Below are positions 9,263-20,644 of a DNA stretch of 64,000 nt, in pieces. The first letter of the stretch is position 1; each line of letters opens with the position of its first letter. This DNA is from Edaphochlamys debaryana (taxonomy: Eukaryota > Chlorophyta > Chlorophyceae > Chlamydomonadales), in the NCBI GenBank assembly GCA_016858145.1, contig JAEHOE010000026.1, positions 558,001 through 622,000 on the forward strand, written 5' to 3'. The notes beneath the pieces were generated by a model. It did not search any database, was not told the origin of the DNA, and saw only the letters and a program-made list of their open reading frames with translations. A program made the position numbers and the translations under genes.

Positions 9263-12200
9263 TCATGCACAATACATTGGGCTGCAGGTGAAAAATCGTG
9301 AAAGCAACTTTCGCCTGGGCGCAGACGGATGACGGTGGGTGCCGGGGGGTAACTGGCCTGGGAGGCGGGGGGGCCCGTAGCTTGGCAATGCAGATGAAGC
9401 GGGGCGGGGACCCGGGTGGCCGCGGGTGGCCTCGAAGCTGAAGTGCAGCACGGGGAGGGCGTACTTCTGGTAGAAGCGGATCCGGGTCTTGGGCGTGGTC
9501 TTGAAGGTCTGCAGGTCGACGTTGTGCTGGTCCCGGTTGAGCTTGCCCACCCCCTGGCTCAGGGGCGTGGCGAGGAGGTCGTCGAAACGTACCTGCGTCC
9601 ACAGAGCATGCACAAGGCGTGAGGCAGGCGAGGCGGTCAGAGGCGTCGCACGGTGCCTTGGCAGGTATGTTACAAAGCAGGCCGAGTCAGCGTGAGCAGC
9701 GGAGGCGAGAGAAGGGCACAGGGTGCTAGCTGGAGGCAGGGCACGTCAAAGTGGGCGCACAGGCAGTGGGGGGGTGTGGGGGGGTGGGCGTAGGCGACGT
9801 CTCAGGAAACAAGCCACTCGCCTAGAAAGAATCGGCGTTCTCAGGCCCCACCCTCCTCAACTCAGACCGCTGCGCAGACCTCACCAGGCAGCCGTGCAGC
9901 GCGTCAATCTTCTCGGCCACGAACTGCATGGTGACGAAGTCAACCTGGACGATCCCAACGGCGGAGACGGGTGAGTACTTCCGCGGCGGGTAGCGCTCGT
10001 CCGTGGCCACGAAGCCGATCATGGCGAACAGGGCCTCGCTCGCCGAGCCGGAGACGCCTTGGGGGGTCGCCTCAGGGGGGGTGCTGGAGCGTGTGCCAGG
10101 GAGCTTCATGCTGAAGCTGCGGTTCGAGAACTGCGTCCCGCCGGTCCCGTGGAAGATGATGGTCACTGCCACACCACCATCGCCACTGAAGCACATGGAG
10201 AAGAGCAGACGGGAGGGTATGGCAGTGAAGACGCGGGACGAGCGCGCCCCCCCAACCATGTCCCACCCAGGCCTCCGCGCCTCGCAGGTCGGGCTTGCAC
10301 GTAATGCTCCCAGGCCTGGCCGTACTCACCCCTGGGCGCGCAGCGGGTGCACGAACTCGAGGTCGGCGGGCTCCACCAGCAGCCCTCGGTCGTCCGTGTC
10401 CTCCACGGCGGGCTCGGGGACGGGCGGCGGAACGGGCGGCGGAGCGGCACTGACCGGCCCGGTGGACGAGCTGGCCCCTGGGGTGGTACCCGCAACGGGA
10501 GTGCCGTTCTGGAGCGCGGACGACGTCTGCGGCGTGGACTCCGTCCCGGGCGGAACCGCCAGTGGCGTGACCGGGGGGGCCCCAGGGAACGGCGAGGCGT
10601 GCGCGTGCGCGGGTGCAGCAGGCGGCGTGGTGGTCCTGGAGGAGGCGTGAGCGGAAGGGTCATTCCGACAGCGCAAGAGGAAGCGCCCCATCGCCGCCCG
10701 GCAGCCCTCACCATTTCTCCGCCAGGGTGCGCTCCATCTCCTCCCTGTTCGAACAAAGACAACAGCGTTAAATCCAGCAGCAGCGCGACGCCGGAGCCAC
10801 CGCGCTCAGAACAGTCTGTACGGCACTCACAGCGACGTGCCCTCCGGGAAGGTTACACCGAAGAAGGCGGCCCTGCATCGCGTGAGCTGTCAACGACTGG
10901 CAACTCGAGCGGATGTGCACGCGTCACTCACATGTTGTGCAGCGCAGCGGGGCTCATCGCCGACGTCCCAATGGGAACGGTAGCCGCCGCGGCGGACGAG
11001 CTATGAGGCGGCATAGGAGAGCGCGCGGGAGCAAGGTTGAACAGGTGCACACCGGGGCACGCCGGGCCAAACCCGGGCGGGAACAGGTCCTCACTAACAC
11101 TGCCGCTCATCTAACCGTCACCGGTCCTATGGTGATGCAATCACGAATGGCAAAGAGAGAAACATCTCACTTGGGAGGCGTGGCAGCCGAGGAGCCACTG
11201 CCGGGAGCGCCACCACCCACACCCTGAACGGTAGGGTCCCTGAGTGGGAGGGAAGGAGGGTCGACGCGGACGAGGGCCGAAGACGGAGGGTGCTGTCAGG
11301 AAGGAGCACCATGGAAGGTCGGGAGAGGCCAGTTGGCGACACACGGGACGGCCGGTGCCGGTTGGGAAGGTGCGTCCAGGCATCCGCGGCCTCCAATGCC
11401 GCCACCCACCACCTCCCACCCGCCGACAACTTCGCGACCCGTGTGTCCCCACGGCCAAGTCCCGTTCAAACATACGTAAGGATTGACCAATCTCACCCCT
11501 CAGCGGCGGCGACGGGTGGCACAGCGTCGGGCGTCGGGAGCGCGGGCGCCGAGGTCTTGCCGACGTCAGCGGGGGGAGCGGCGTTCTCGAGGGAGGGGTC
11601 GCAGGTGCTGGAGGTGGTGGGGGGAGGGTAGATCTCAACGTCAACGACGAAGCAGCGACGCGTGATGGAGCACGGGGACCGCACACGCGAGCCTCCACAC
11701 ATAAAGTAGGGTACGCCAGGAGAGTGGGCGGGACTTTGCCCGTTGCACAGCCGGTAGGAGTATCATTAGTGAAAAGGGCGTTCGGACGCAGAACGGTGGC
11801 ACCCTCTCTGGAAGCGTGCTGGAGGGACATTTGCGCACCCACCCGGGGAGCGCGCTCGGCGCAACGTCGACCACGGGCGGCGGTGTCGGCGCGGCTGCGC
11901 CAAGGGCCACCCTGCACACGGAAAGACCCGTTAGAAGGCGGGATGAATACTCCGTCACACCGGGCGTACGGCGATGCAGGCACTGGGCTCGCACGCCAAG
12001 AGGAACCCTGGAACGATACTCCACGCCCCCCCCCCCCGCCGCCCGCCCTCCACACACGCCAATTCGCCCGCGTCCCCACTTCCGTCAGCACCATCACCCT
12101 TGCGGGCACGCCAACCCGCCCCCCTAGAACCCATGCCGGGAATTGCCTCACCCTCCTGAGCCGCCGTCAGTCGGGGGAGCGACGGCCGCCGGGACGGTTG

Positions 12201-12840
12201 ACGCCGATGTCTCGCCGGTGCCCAGGGAGTTGGCAGCGACGTCGGGCGGGATGTCGGCGGGCCTGCGGGACTGCAAACAAGGGCAAGGAAAGGAGGACGC
12301 ATCACGTGAACGGGGCCACCTGACACATGAACCACAGCCTAGCAACATGCCGACCACAACAGGGCAGAGCGGGGCGGAAGTTGTCGCGGGTGGGAGCATG
12401 GCGGCTGCCAAACAACCACTCACCGAGCGCCGCCAGCCAGATCGCCGCGCTGCGTTCGGTTCGCGACATCACCGTGTCTGCGGGAGAACGAACTCGTGTG
12501 GCGGCTGCAAGCGGAAAGTGCACAACCGTTCCGGAGGCCGAACTCACGGGTCGGCAGGAGAGCGGTCACGCTTGCTTCCGGCAGCACTGCACCACAATGG
12601 TCGAATGTGTTTCAGCGGCACACCCGCCCAGAAAGCGTTGGGCACGTAAGTGTGGGTGCCACACTCACATCGCAGCTGCAGGCGGCGTAGCTCCACGTAC
12701 CACACCCTGAGCCGCAGCAGTCGCCTTTGTCGCCGCTCTGCGGAATCGGACGCGCACAGGTCGGACCTCCTCGGAGATACCGCTCTGCGACGGTACAGCG
12801 TCGCAGCCTTACCTGCTGGCGCGCGACCGGTCGCTCATCT
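9263..12840 (-). CDS. Multi-exon gene of unknown function, minus strand of a divergent pair
   Basis: Resolved exons, 5' to 3': 12737-12669 (Cys-rich, GDCCGSGCGTWSYAACSC), 12586-12548, 12477-12424 (VMSRTERSAAIWLAAL), about 12265-12149, one ending near 11490, about 11210-11167, about 11100-10929 (EDLFPPGFGPACPGVHLFNL), about 10866-10836, about 10760-10731 (EEMERTLAEK), about 10660-10331 (Pro/Ala-rich, then LLVEPADLEFVHPL), about 10187-9887 (VAVTIIFHGTGGTQFSNRSF, IGFVATDERYPP), and 9593 to the stop at 9263 (RFDDLLATPLSQGVGKLN, RFYQKYALPVLHFSFEA). Donors are GTGAGT-type throughout, and the junctions I tested keep frame. I recognise no family. It looks like an ordered C-terminal half behind a disordered Pro/Ala linker. 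The first exon is not resolved. Confidence 0.6.
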
Positions 12841-12999
12841 CTCTGAATCAAGGAGTACTCGACAGTTACCAGGAGCGAACCGGGAAGGAATGATCGGCGG
12901 CCGTCACAGAGTAAATATCCAGCGGGGGGATGCTCCAGGGAGACCGGCACTCCGGAACCCATGCGGCCGCGTCTTCGCATAACACCCTTCCGATCACCA

Positions 13000-14785
13000 C
13001 AACGTCCGTCGCGAAGTGTACGCCGATTGATACACCGCAACCAAAGCGCCAAGGCCGAAGCGTCCTCACACGATCGCCAAGCACTGTCCCTCACTGCAAC
13101 GACGGCGGCACTAATAATAACCACGGTCACGTAAAGCTTCCGTCTCGGTGAGCACCGACGTCGCGAGAGACACACCTACCCCTCCGGCCGGACCCGGTCC
13201 AGGAGCGCCGGAAAGAGTGGCGTTCGAACACGAGAGGGCGCGCGTGGCTACTCCCGTCAAACACCGGCACTGCAAACCGCGTTCACCTCAAGTCCGGCTG
13301 GGGTGCTGAACCCACCTGCCAGTTTGGACACGGAGGCTGGGGCGCTGACCACATGGGGTCGGAATTCTCACGGAGAGGACCGCAGGTGGGCGGAAGGGAG
13401 TCGGAGGAGGGCTGAGTCAACGGGCATGCGTGCAACACAGGTCACACAGCACTTCAGACCGCACAACACTCACGGCTGAGGGCCATCCCGGCGGTCCTCG
13501 CTGCGGGACCACCAAGCAAGGCACGGAGCCGCCACACCACCAGCAACACCACGGCCAAGTCACAGTGGCCAGCACACCCAGCCGAAGCAGAACCCTCCTC
13601 CACACTCGCCTCTCCGTCTCCGCCGCAGGACGGCCCATCGGACTGCACAGTTAACCGCGGGTCCCCACCGCCGGCGGAACGGCATGGATGGCAGCACAAC
13701 CGGACCGAGAACGCAACCGGAGGTCTCCCTCCATCCAACGAGGTCCGCATCTGGGCATGTAAGCGGCGCAGGGAACGACATATGAGCCCACACGCACTCA
13801 CCTGTCGGCGATGCCTCTCAACGTCCGGCTCTTCCGTCCTGCCCCCCCCAGCCGAGCCCACCGAACTGCGAGACCACTTTAGGCTGCAGTACAGCGCCAT
13901 CGCCATACGGCGACTGAAGGAGACTCGCCCCCTACTGCGCTGCGCGGCTGACGGTGCGCGAGTGCCGGCACCTTGGTGCTCAAGCACAAAGGGGAGCACA
14001 CTACTCCCATTGGGTCCGCAATCCGGCCAAGCCGGCCGAGCGTAACCCTCACGGTTATCCCGCCTCCGCGCAGATAACAACATTGGCTTGCTGCCCCCGA
14101 CGGACCCGGCTTTCATGGCCATCGCGGAGGCCAGCCTACGCCATCACGCGGGTCTTCTGCGGGAATACATCGACGCTCTCGTGAAGGGCGAAGGTGTGAC
14201 GCGGGACTGTGGCCCAGCGGCGTCCAGGAACCACGGCCGCCGCCAGTCAAGTGCACCCGAACCCCCCCTCCGTCCCCTGCCCCTCACCCCTCATCCACCC
14301 CCCTTCCGCACCCCACGCACTCGCAGTCAATGCAAACGCGCACGCCTTCCTCCATCAGGAGCGGCGGCCTCTGCCCATCTTGGAGCCATGGCTGGACGCG
14401 CCGATGACACCCGGCGGCCCCGACACCGACGGTGAGAAGTTTGCTACAGCACGGTGACCACAGCCGCAGCGACGCAAGCTGCCATCCCGGTTCGACCTCT
14501 GGTGGATCAATGGCCTGACCAAGGCCACAAACGCCACGGCGTCCACGCCCGAGCGTTTCCTATTGCCAGGCGCTGGGACGACATACGTGCTTGAGCGGTG
14601 AGGTGCGTGCGACAGTCAGGACGGGGGAGCGGGGTTGGGCATGCAGGCGGTGTAAAATTTACGGCGGGAGCCCAACTCGCAGCCTTCGCAGGAAGATCCT
14701 TGCGGGCTGTGCACCCATCGCCCCTCCTCAATGCAGCGCACTCCTGACGTGGTACGACCGCCTTCGCGCCGACGTGGCGGGCTAG
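13000..14785 (+). CDS. Multi-exon gene of unknown function, plus strand of a divergent pair
   Basis: Six 3' exons are firm: 13629-13758, 13852-13953, 14074-14193, 14327-14431, 14570-14597, 14737-14785 (stop). They total 534 nt (178 codons) and every junction phase agrees. Segments include ELRDHFRLQYSAIAIRRL, LLPPTDPAFMAIAEASLRHH, AGLLREYIDALVKGEG, PLPILEPWLDAPMTPGG and ALLTWYDRLRADVAG. Upstream exons between about 13.0 and 13.39 kb are likely (a frame with AKCTPIDTPQPKRQ ends at a GTGAGC donor at about 13147) but are not firmly joined. No known family recognised. The protein is helix-rich. The next plus-strand gene starts only 70 bp downstream, so the two could share a transcript. Confidence 0.65.
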
Positions 14786-14854
14786 CACGGCATCCCGCCA
14801 CCACCAGCACCGCTGTATTGTGGCCTTGGCGACGCGGCACACACCATCCATACG

Positions 14855-16047
14855 ATGGCCGCGCAACAAAGCCTGGCCGGTCCCATCACGCCGCCTGACT
14901 TTGAGGCCGGAGGGCGCTGGCTACTAGCGAACTTAGGCGACGTGATGCTGGCCATGCTCACTGTCAACACGGCGGCGGAGTCGAGGGGGGCCCTGCGAAC
15001 AGGGGCCGTCGCCGGGTTCATGCCAAGCGGCCTCATAATCGCCGGCGGTGCTGTGGCCAACGCGCTGCGGGAGCCGGCGGACCGAGAACCCATCAACTTT
15101 GCGGACGTCGACATCTGGCTGGTGGGCTGCGTCTCCGACAGGGCGGCCAAGGACTTGCTACTGGCGTTTCTGCTGGAGCTACACACCAAGTACACCTTCG
15201 TCAGAGTCGTGGTCACAGAGAGCGCCGTCAGTATCACCATTGACTCGAGGGAAGGCGGAGGTGAGCGGGTTGGACAGCTGTGACGGAGCGTGGATGCACG
15301 GCCAGTGGCCAGGGCGAAGGCCAGGGCTAGGGTCGCGGCCAGTCCCACAGGCACAAACGCGTGTCGACGAGCGCTCGTACACCGCGTTCCGCTCGACTGC
15401 AGATGCCCGACGGACCGACTCGGGGCTGAAGCTGCAAATCGTGCTCCGCACATACTACAACGGCGCGGAGCTCCTGCTGTCCTTCGACCTCTGCGGCATC
15501 ATGGTGCTGGTGAACGCACTGGGAGTCATCTACGGCTCGCGCAGGTAAGTCAGCCGTCGCCTCTGAGGGCGTGCACCGGTCGCAGTCCGCGCGTGATCGA
15601 TCGGGCGGGCGTCCTGGACCGAGTTCAAACGCAGCGTACCCACCTCGCCCCACAGGTTCATCGAGTACCGCGCCCGGCGGACACCACAACTATGTTTCCG
15701 CCGCGAACTGGGCGCCATCTCCAGAGCAGGCCGGACCGGCTTCCGGATCGCGCGCAAGGCCGGCCAGGGCGACTGGACCGCGTTCCCCCTCACTGCGGAG
15801 GGCCGAGCGGTGCTGGAGATCCTTGTCAGGGGCGACCCGCCTGCGCTTGGTCGCACGCGACGGAGCCGCGCCCGGAGCGGTCCTCACCCTAGCCGCGCCC
15901 TTGCTGCACTTCTGGGCAGGGTCAACGACGACCGAATGGCGGGACATGCAACTCGCGGCCCAGATCGAGCACAGCGTGCGGCAGACCGCGGCGCAGGCGG
16001 TCAACGGACAGTGGGAGGGGAACCCGGAGGATGACGCGGTGGAGTGA
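14855..16047 (+). CDS. Nucleotidyltransferase-like domain protein of giant-virus/fungal type, probably frameshifted
   Basis: Exons 14855-15260, 15403-15544 and 15656 onward join in phase. Exon 1 has GLIIAGGAVANAL, then INFADVDIWLVG, then VVVTESAVSITI. Exon 2 has KLQIVLRTYYNGAELLLSFD and a hydrophobic run. This order (Gly-rich GGA, a D-x-D/I strand, an SITI strand, VQIILRxY, then FD) matches, from memory of the family, a domain common in giant-virus ankyrin-type proteins and fungal homologues. Exon 3 continues FIEYRARRTPQLCFRRELG but must change frame near 15835 to enter the plausible C-terminus (APLLHFWAGSTTTEWRDMQL), which ends at 16047. This is a probable 1-nt indel or a missed intron. Function unknown. 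Confidence 0.6.
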
Positions 16048-16599
16048 GGCTAGGATTGGAACGCTGGGCGGTGACGGCAGGGTACGCTGGGCAGCGAGGG
16101 TGTGGATCAGGACGCAGTGTGACCCTGGCACGACCGGGAGTGAATGGAAGTAGAGGTCCGGTGGGGGCGGGGAACGGGCCGGCTGGGTGGGCTGTGCTAG
16201 AGGAGGAGTGCAATGGGGAAGTCCATGACTCACTTGGAACCCGGGCCCACACCAGCATCAGGTAGGGCGGGTATGGCGGGCGGGCGGGCGGGTAGGGCGG
16301 CCCACACCGCAATCGGGCAGGGCAGGCAGGTTGGTAAGACCTGACCACTCGGGAGTACCCCCGCACACTTTTGCTCCATATGGCCGCTAGGCGCTGCAAG
16401 AGCGCCCTCCTCACACAGCATGGCTGCCTCGTGCCTGCCCGCTCCGCCGCTTGGCGGGTCAGACCCCATGCGCCCAGTGTACTAGCGTCCGGAATAGGGT
16501 CCGCAATCCCCCTCCAACCGCGCGCACCATCTCGCAGTAAACACTGGCAGTAAAGGGAGTTCTGCCCACATGCGACCAGTGTACTGGCAGTAGGGTTAG

Positions 16600-19500
16600 G
16601 CCCTACTCGGAAAAGGACCCAGGCGGCCCTCGGGCAACCCCGGCATGAGGGCAGAGCGGAAGGTGCAGGTCGACTGGGGAGGGGATGGGGAGGGGCTGGG
16701 GGAGGGGCCGGGGGAGGGGCTGGGGGAGGGGCTGGGGCTTGGGTTCCTTGACCCAATACCAGCACACGCTCAGAGCCCCCCTGAACTAAGCCCCCCTGAA
16801 CACCACCACACTAGGAGCCCCCCTGGTCTAAGCCCCCGCCCACTGGCGATGTGGGGGTCCCCGCAGGCCCCACCAGGCGATAGCAGCGCCGGACGTCTGC
16901 TGCACGACAGACGGCAACCGCGTGGAAGCGAGTGGTCGCCCGCGACCGTGACCCTGAACTACGCTACACGAAGGGCCCGCGACGCGCCTGGCACATGTCC
17001 ACGTTATGGACGAATGCGTTGGGGCGCGCCCGGACGCTAACGACGAGAACAAATGGGGTCGAACCACGTTTCGCGCCACACCAACAGCACATCCGCGACC
17101 TCTCTCTTGAACGATGAGTGCGTAGCCCAAGGTCGCCCCTACTACGTAGTGACTAGGGGAGGCCTGATGCGACTGACGTGTAAGTATTCGCCCGTGACCA
17201 TAAGCCTGGGATGACATACGCGGGAGGGCCCGCTACGCGCCTGGTGCATACCCACGTTATGGCTGAATGCGTGGGGGTGCGCCGGGACGCTAACGACGAA
17301 ACAAATGGTGTCGGACCAAGTTTCACGCCACAGCCACGGCACCTCTGCGACCTCTCTCTTGAACGATGAGTGCGTAGCCCACGGTCGCCCCTACTACGTA
17401 GTGACTGGGGGAAGCCTGATGCGACTATCGCGCAAGTAGTCGCCCGCGACCATAAACCTGGGTTGAGATACGCGTGAGGGCCCTCGACGCGCCTGGTGCA
17501 TACCCGCATTATGGGTGAATGCGTGGGGTCGCGCCGGGACGAGATCAAAGACAACAACTGGGGTCGAGACACGTTTCGCGCCCCACCGACGGCACCTCCG
17601 CGACCTTCTTTTGGAGCGTTGTATGCATAGCCCAAGGTCGCACCTACTACGTCGTGACTGGGGAACGACGGATGCGACTGACGCGGGCTCGCGACCAGGG
17701 TGGTCCCGCCAGCTTATTTTGGCTCGGTAGCCGCATGTTCTAATACCAGTGCTCGCGGCGTACCGTATGCGCTTACGGCAGGGGGTGCACCTTGCAGTGA
17801 AGGGGCGAGGTCAGGGCGAGGCGCCAACACCGTGACAGTCACGCTGACGATCGTGGACGGCCGAGTATGCTGGCCGACACTCGCGCTTCACTAATGACAG
17901 CGATAGGCTAGGGCCAACGCGCACGCAAGTTAGGGCTGACTCATGGCGGAAACAGGTACCCGAAGGTGGTCGTCCACCCCTGCCCCAGCCTGACGTACTC
18001 GGGAGCGCGGTCACCTGGGCCCAGTGAGCTGGTGACAGGATGAGGGGGAGGAGGCCTTGCACCCACTGGCACCCACTCGCACGAGGACCCAGGCAGCCCG
18101 CGGGCAAAACTGGCAGGTGCCTCAGCGGGCAAAGCCGGCGGGTCGGCACATGCCCATTGTCTAAGACAGCTATGCCCACACTCGTCCATTGGACCGGCGG
18201 TGGAACTAAGATCCTGCGGCCCTGGGGACGGGAGGTGCCGGTGCCTGAACCTCAAAGGAAAGGACACCGTAGAGACTGCTGCTCCAGGGTTCCTCGACCC
18301 AACAACAGCGCACGCTAAGAGAACTCCTCAACTAAGCCCTCCTGAACACACCACCACACTAAGCGCCCCCCCTGGACTGATCCCTCCTGGGGCCACCCCC
18401 CTGGACTAGCCCCTGCTGGGGCCTCCCCCCTGCTGGACCCGCGCGGAAGCACATGGTCGCCCGCGACCATGAAATAGAAATAGGAATAGCTAACGCCGGG
18501 TTACCCCTGGCCCGCGACCGTGACCCTGACATCACCTATGCGCAGGGCCCGCGACGCGCCTGGAACATGTTCACCTTATAGACGAATGCGTTGGGGCGCG
18601 CCGGGTTGCTAACGACGAGAACACCTGGGGTCGAACCACGTTTCGCGCCACACCAACAGCACCTCCGCGACCTCACCCTTGAACGTTGTACGCGTAGCCC
18701 AAGATCGCCCCTACTACGTGTGACTGGGGGAAGCCTCATGCGACTGACGCGTAAGTAATCGCCCGCGACCTTTAACCTGGGTTGAGATATGCGTGAGGGC
18801 CCGCGACGGGCCTGGTACATACCCACATTATGGGTGAATGCGTGGGGGTGCGCCGGGACGCTAACAACGCCAACTAACGGGGTCGAAACAAGTTTCGCGC
18901 CCCACCGACGGCACCTCCGCGACCTTCCTTTGTAGCGTGATATGCGTCGCCCAAGGTCGCGCCTACTACGACGTGTGTGGGGAACGACGGATGCGACTGA
19001 CGCGGGCTCACGACCAAGGTGGTCTCGCCAGCTTCTCTTGGCTCGGTAGCCGCATCCTCTAATGCCGGTATTCGCGGCGTTCAGTATGCGCGTACGGCAG
19101 GGGGTGAACCTTGCAGTGAAGGGGCGAGGTCGAGCGAGGCGCCAACACCGCGACAGTCACAATGACGATCGTGGCCGGCCAATATGCTGGCCGACACTCG
19201 CGCTACACGCATGATGACCGGGATAAGCTAGGGCCCACGCGCACGCAAGTGAGGCCTGGTGTCGTCGCGGAGACACGAACAACACTGCCCCAGCCTGCCG
19301 TAACCGGACGTACTGGTGTTAAGCTGCGGGTGAAGTGGCCTTGCACCCACCGGCTACAGGTCGGGCACATGGCTAGCGCGGTTGCGATGGCTCAACCAAA
19401 CAGGAGGCCAAGCTGGAGGCCAAGCGGGAACGGCCGGGGGGTCGCTGCATGCCCACAACCAAGCCAACTACGCACACATGCACCCTTTGTATTGGCGCTG

Positions 19501-19700
19501 GAGGGCGGCAGCTGGGACAGTCGGCAGGGGATGATACCCCTCGGGGCCGGCCGAGGACGCCTGCCGCTGCCTGAATCTCCAACCGTGGAGCCACCTTAGA
19601 GGCCGCTGCTGAACGGTTGCTACAGCCAACCCCAGCACACCGCACGCTACAAGCCGCCATGAAACATGCCCCCGCCCACTTACCCCAACTCTTATCTGCG
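16600..19700. repeat. Higher-order tandem repeat block (about 255-bp monomers in about 1.6-kb superunits)
   Basis: Monomers of about 250-255 bp start at about 16935, 17190 and 17440 (GCCCGCGACC...) and again at about 18505 and 18760. Most carry the palindromic core CTACTACGTAGTGACT or a variant. Each array is followed by the same non-repeated tail (GCGACTGACGCGGGCTC..., at 17673 and 18990). The segments with AGCACACGCT and CCCCCCTGAACTAAGC recur at about 16755 and 18305, with a weaker copy near 19630. No coding potential seen. Old, diverged satellite or large transposon-derived repeats. Confidence 0.75.
16660..16745. repeat. G-rich (GGGGAGGGGCT)n microsatellite
   Basis: Short run of GGGGAGGGGCTGGGGG-type units on the plus strand, directly before the satellite arrays. 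Potential G-quadruplex sequence. Non-coding. Confidence 0.7.
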
Positions 19701-20430
19701 CTACGCCACCGGTGACCCCTGCCACGTCTGCTTGCTAGCCGTTTGAGGGACATCGTCCCCACATTGCACTCCGGTAGCCCTCCCACTAGGACACCCCCGG
19801 GGCCTGCACTCGGCACCCGCTACTGTCATACTATCTCCCACAGGCGGCTCTTTCTCAGCCTCGCACCCCTCACGTAATGTACCGGCCATGGCGTGCCGCC
19901 ACCATATGCCCGCATATGCAACGGAAGCCACTGGAGGACCCACGCCGTTCATGCAAGGAATGAACCATGAAGTCTGCGTCCGCAGGAATAAATCGCAAAA
20001 TAGGCACACATACGTACGAAGGTCCCATGGCAGGGGCGAATGCCAGGCACGCATGCATAGACGGCCCGGGTCCGTAACTCCAGCCCGCCGAAGGCGCAAG
20101 GCAGCCCTATGCCGCCAGCCCTATGCCGCCAGCCCTATGTTCCAGGGGACGCACATGTCGCGAAGAATTCCCCCCCGGCATGAGGCCTAGCCCTTCCGTC
20201 ACGTACCCAGACGCACTCCACCGCGGGACCTAGGCACACCCGCTCCTACTTCACACACAATGCACACAGAATCAGAGGCATAGCTGCGTCGCGCCGCTAT
20301 TGTTATGCGGGCGCCCGACCCCATTTCTTCTTGCGCCAGTTCTTATGTGCCCCAGGCCCGCGGAGTTTATTCTTCCAGCGTCATCGGACATGGTAATAAT
20401 ACTATCAAGGGAGCGGGTGCGAGGGCCACG
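19701..20430. other. Intergenic, no gene recognised
   Basis: Between the satellite block and the HelB end. A TATGCCGCCAGCCC decamer-scale duplication lies at about 20108-20135. No supported gene. Confidence 0.4.
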
Positions 20431-20436
20431 GATGCC

Positions 20437-20505
20437 CTTCGGGGTTAGGGGGCGGGGCAGAATCAACGCCGCACCACCGGCCACTGCCTTGGCCGCACCC
20501 AGCAA
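20437..20505. repeat. Dispersed two-hairpin motif, copy 2 (behind HelB)
   Basis: Closely similar to 7443-7510: GGGGCGGGGCAGAATCAACG, then CCACCGGCCACTGCCTTGGCC. Located about 140 bp beyond the HelB stop codon at 20645 in the transcription direction, where a Helitron 3' terminal hairpin would be expected. The first stem is partly decayed here. Confidence 0.55.
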
Positions 20506-20644
20506 GGCCGGCCATCATACAAGCCAATACACATCTCACCAATCCTCGCGCAACGCGCACATCGTAAGGGCATCAATGGAATCAGCACCAAGGGGAGCCG
20601 TACCGCGCGAACCTCGCGGAGCCAACCATCCGCACCAGCTTGAA

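Noticed and set aside
13454..14122. 222-codon minus-strand frame between the divergent genes
   Set aside because: The plus-strand exon chain here has six exactly phased junctions, so the minus frame is its antisense.
16200..20300. Telomere or centromere assignment for the satellite block
   Set aside because: No TTTTAGGG telomere repeats and no chromosome context; only a repeat description is supportable.
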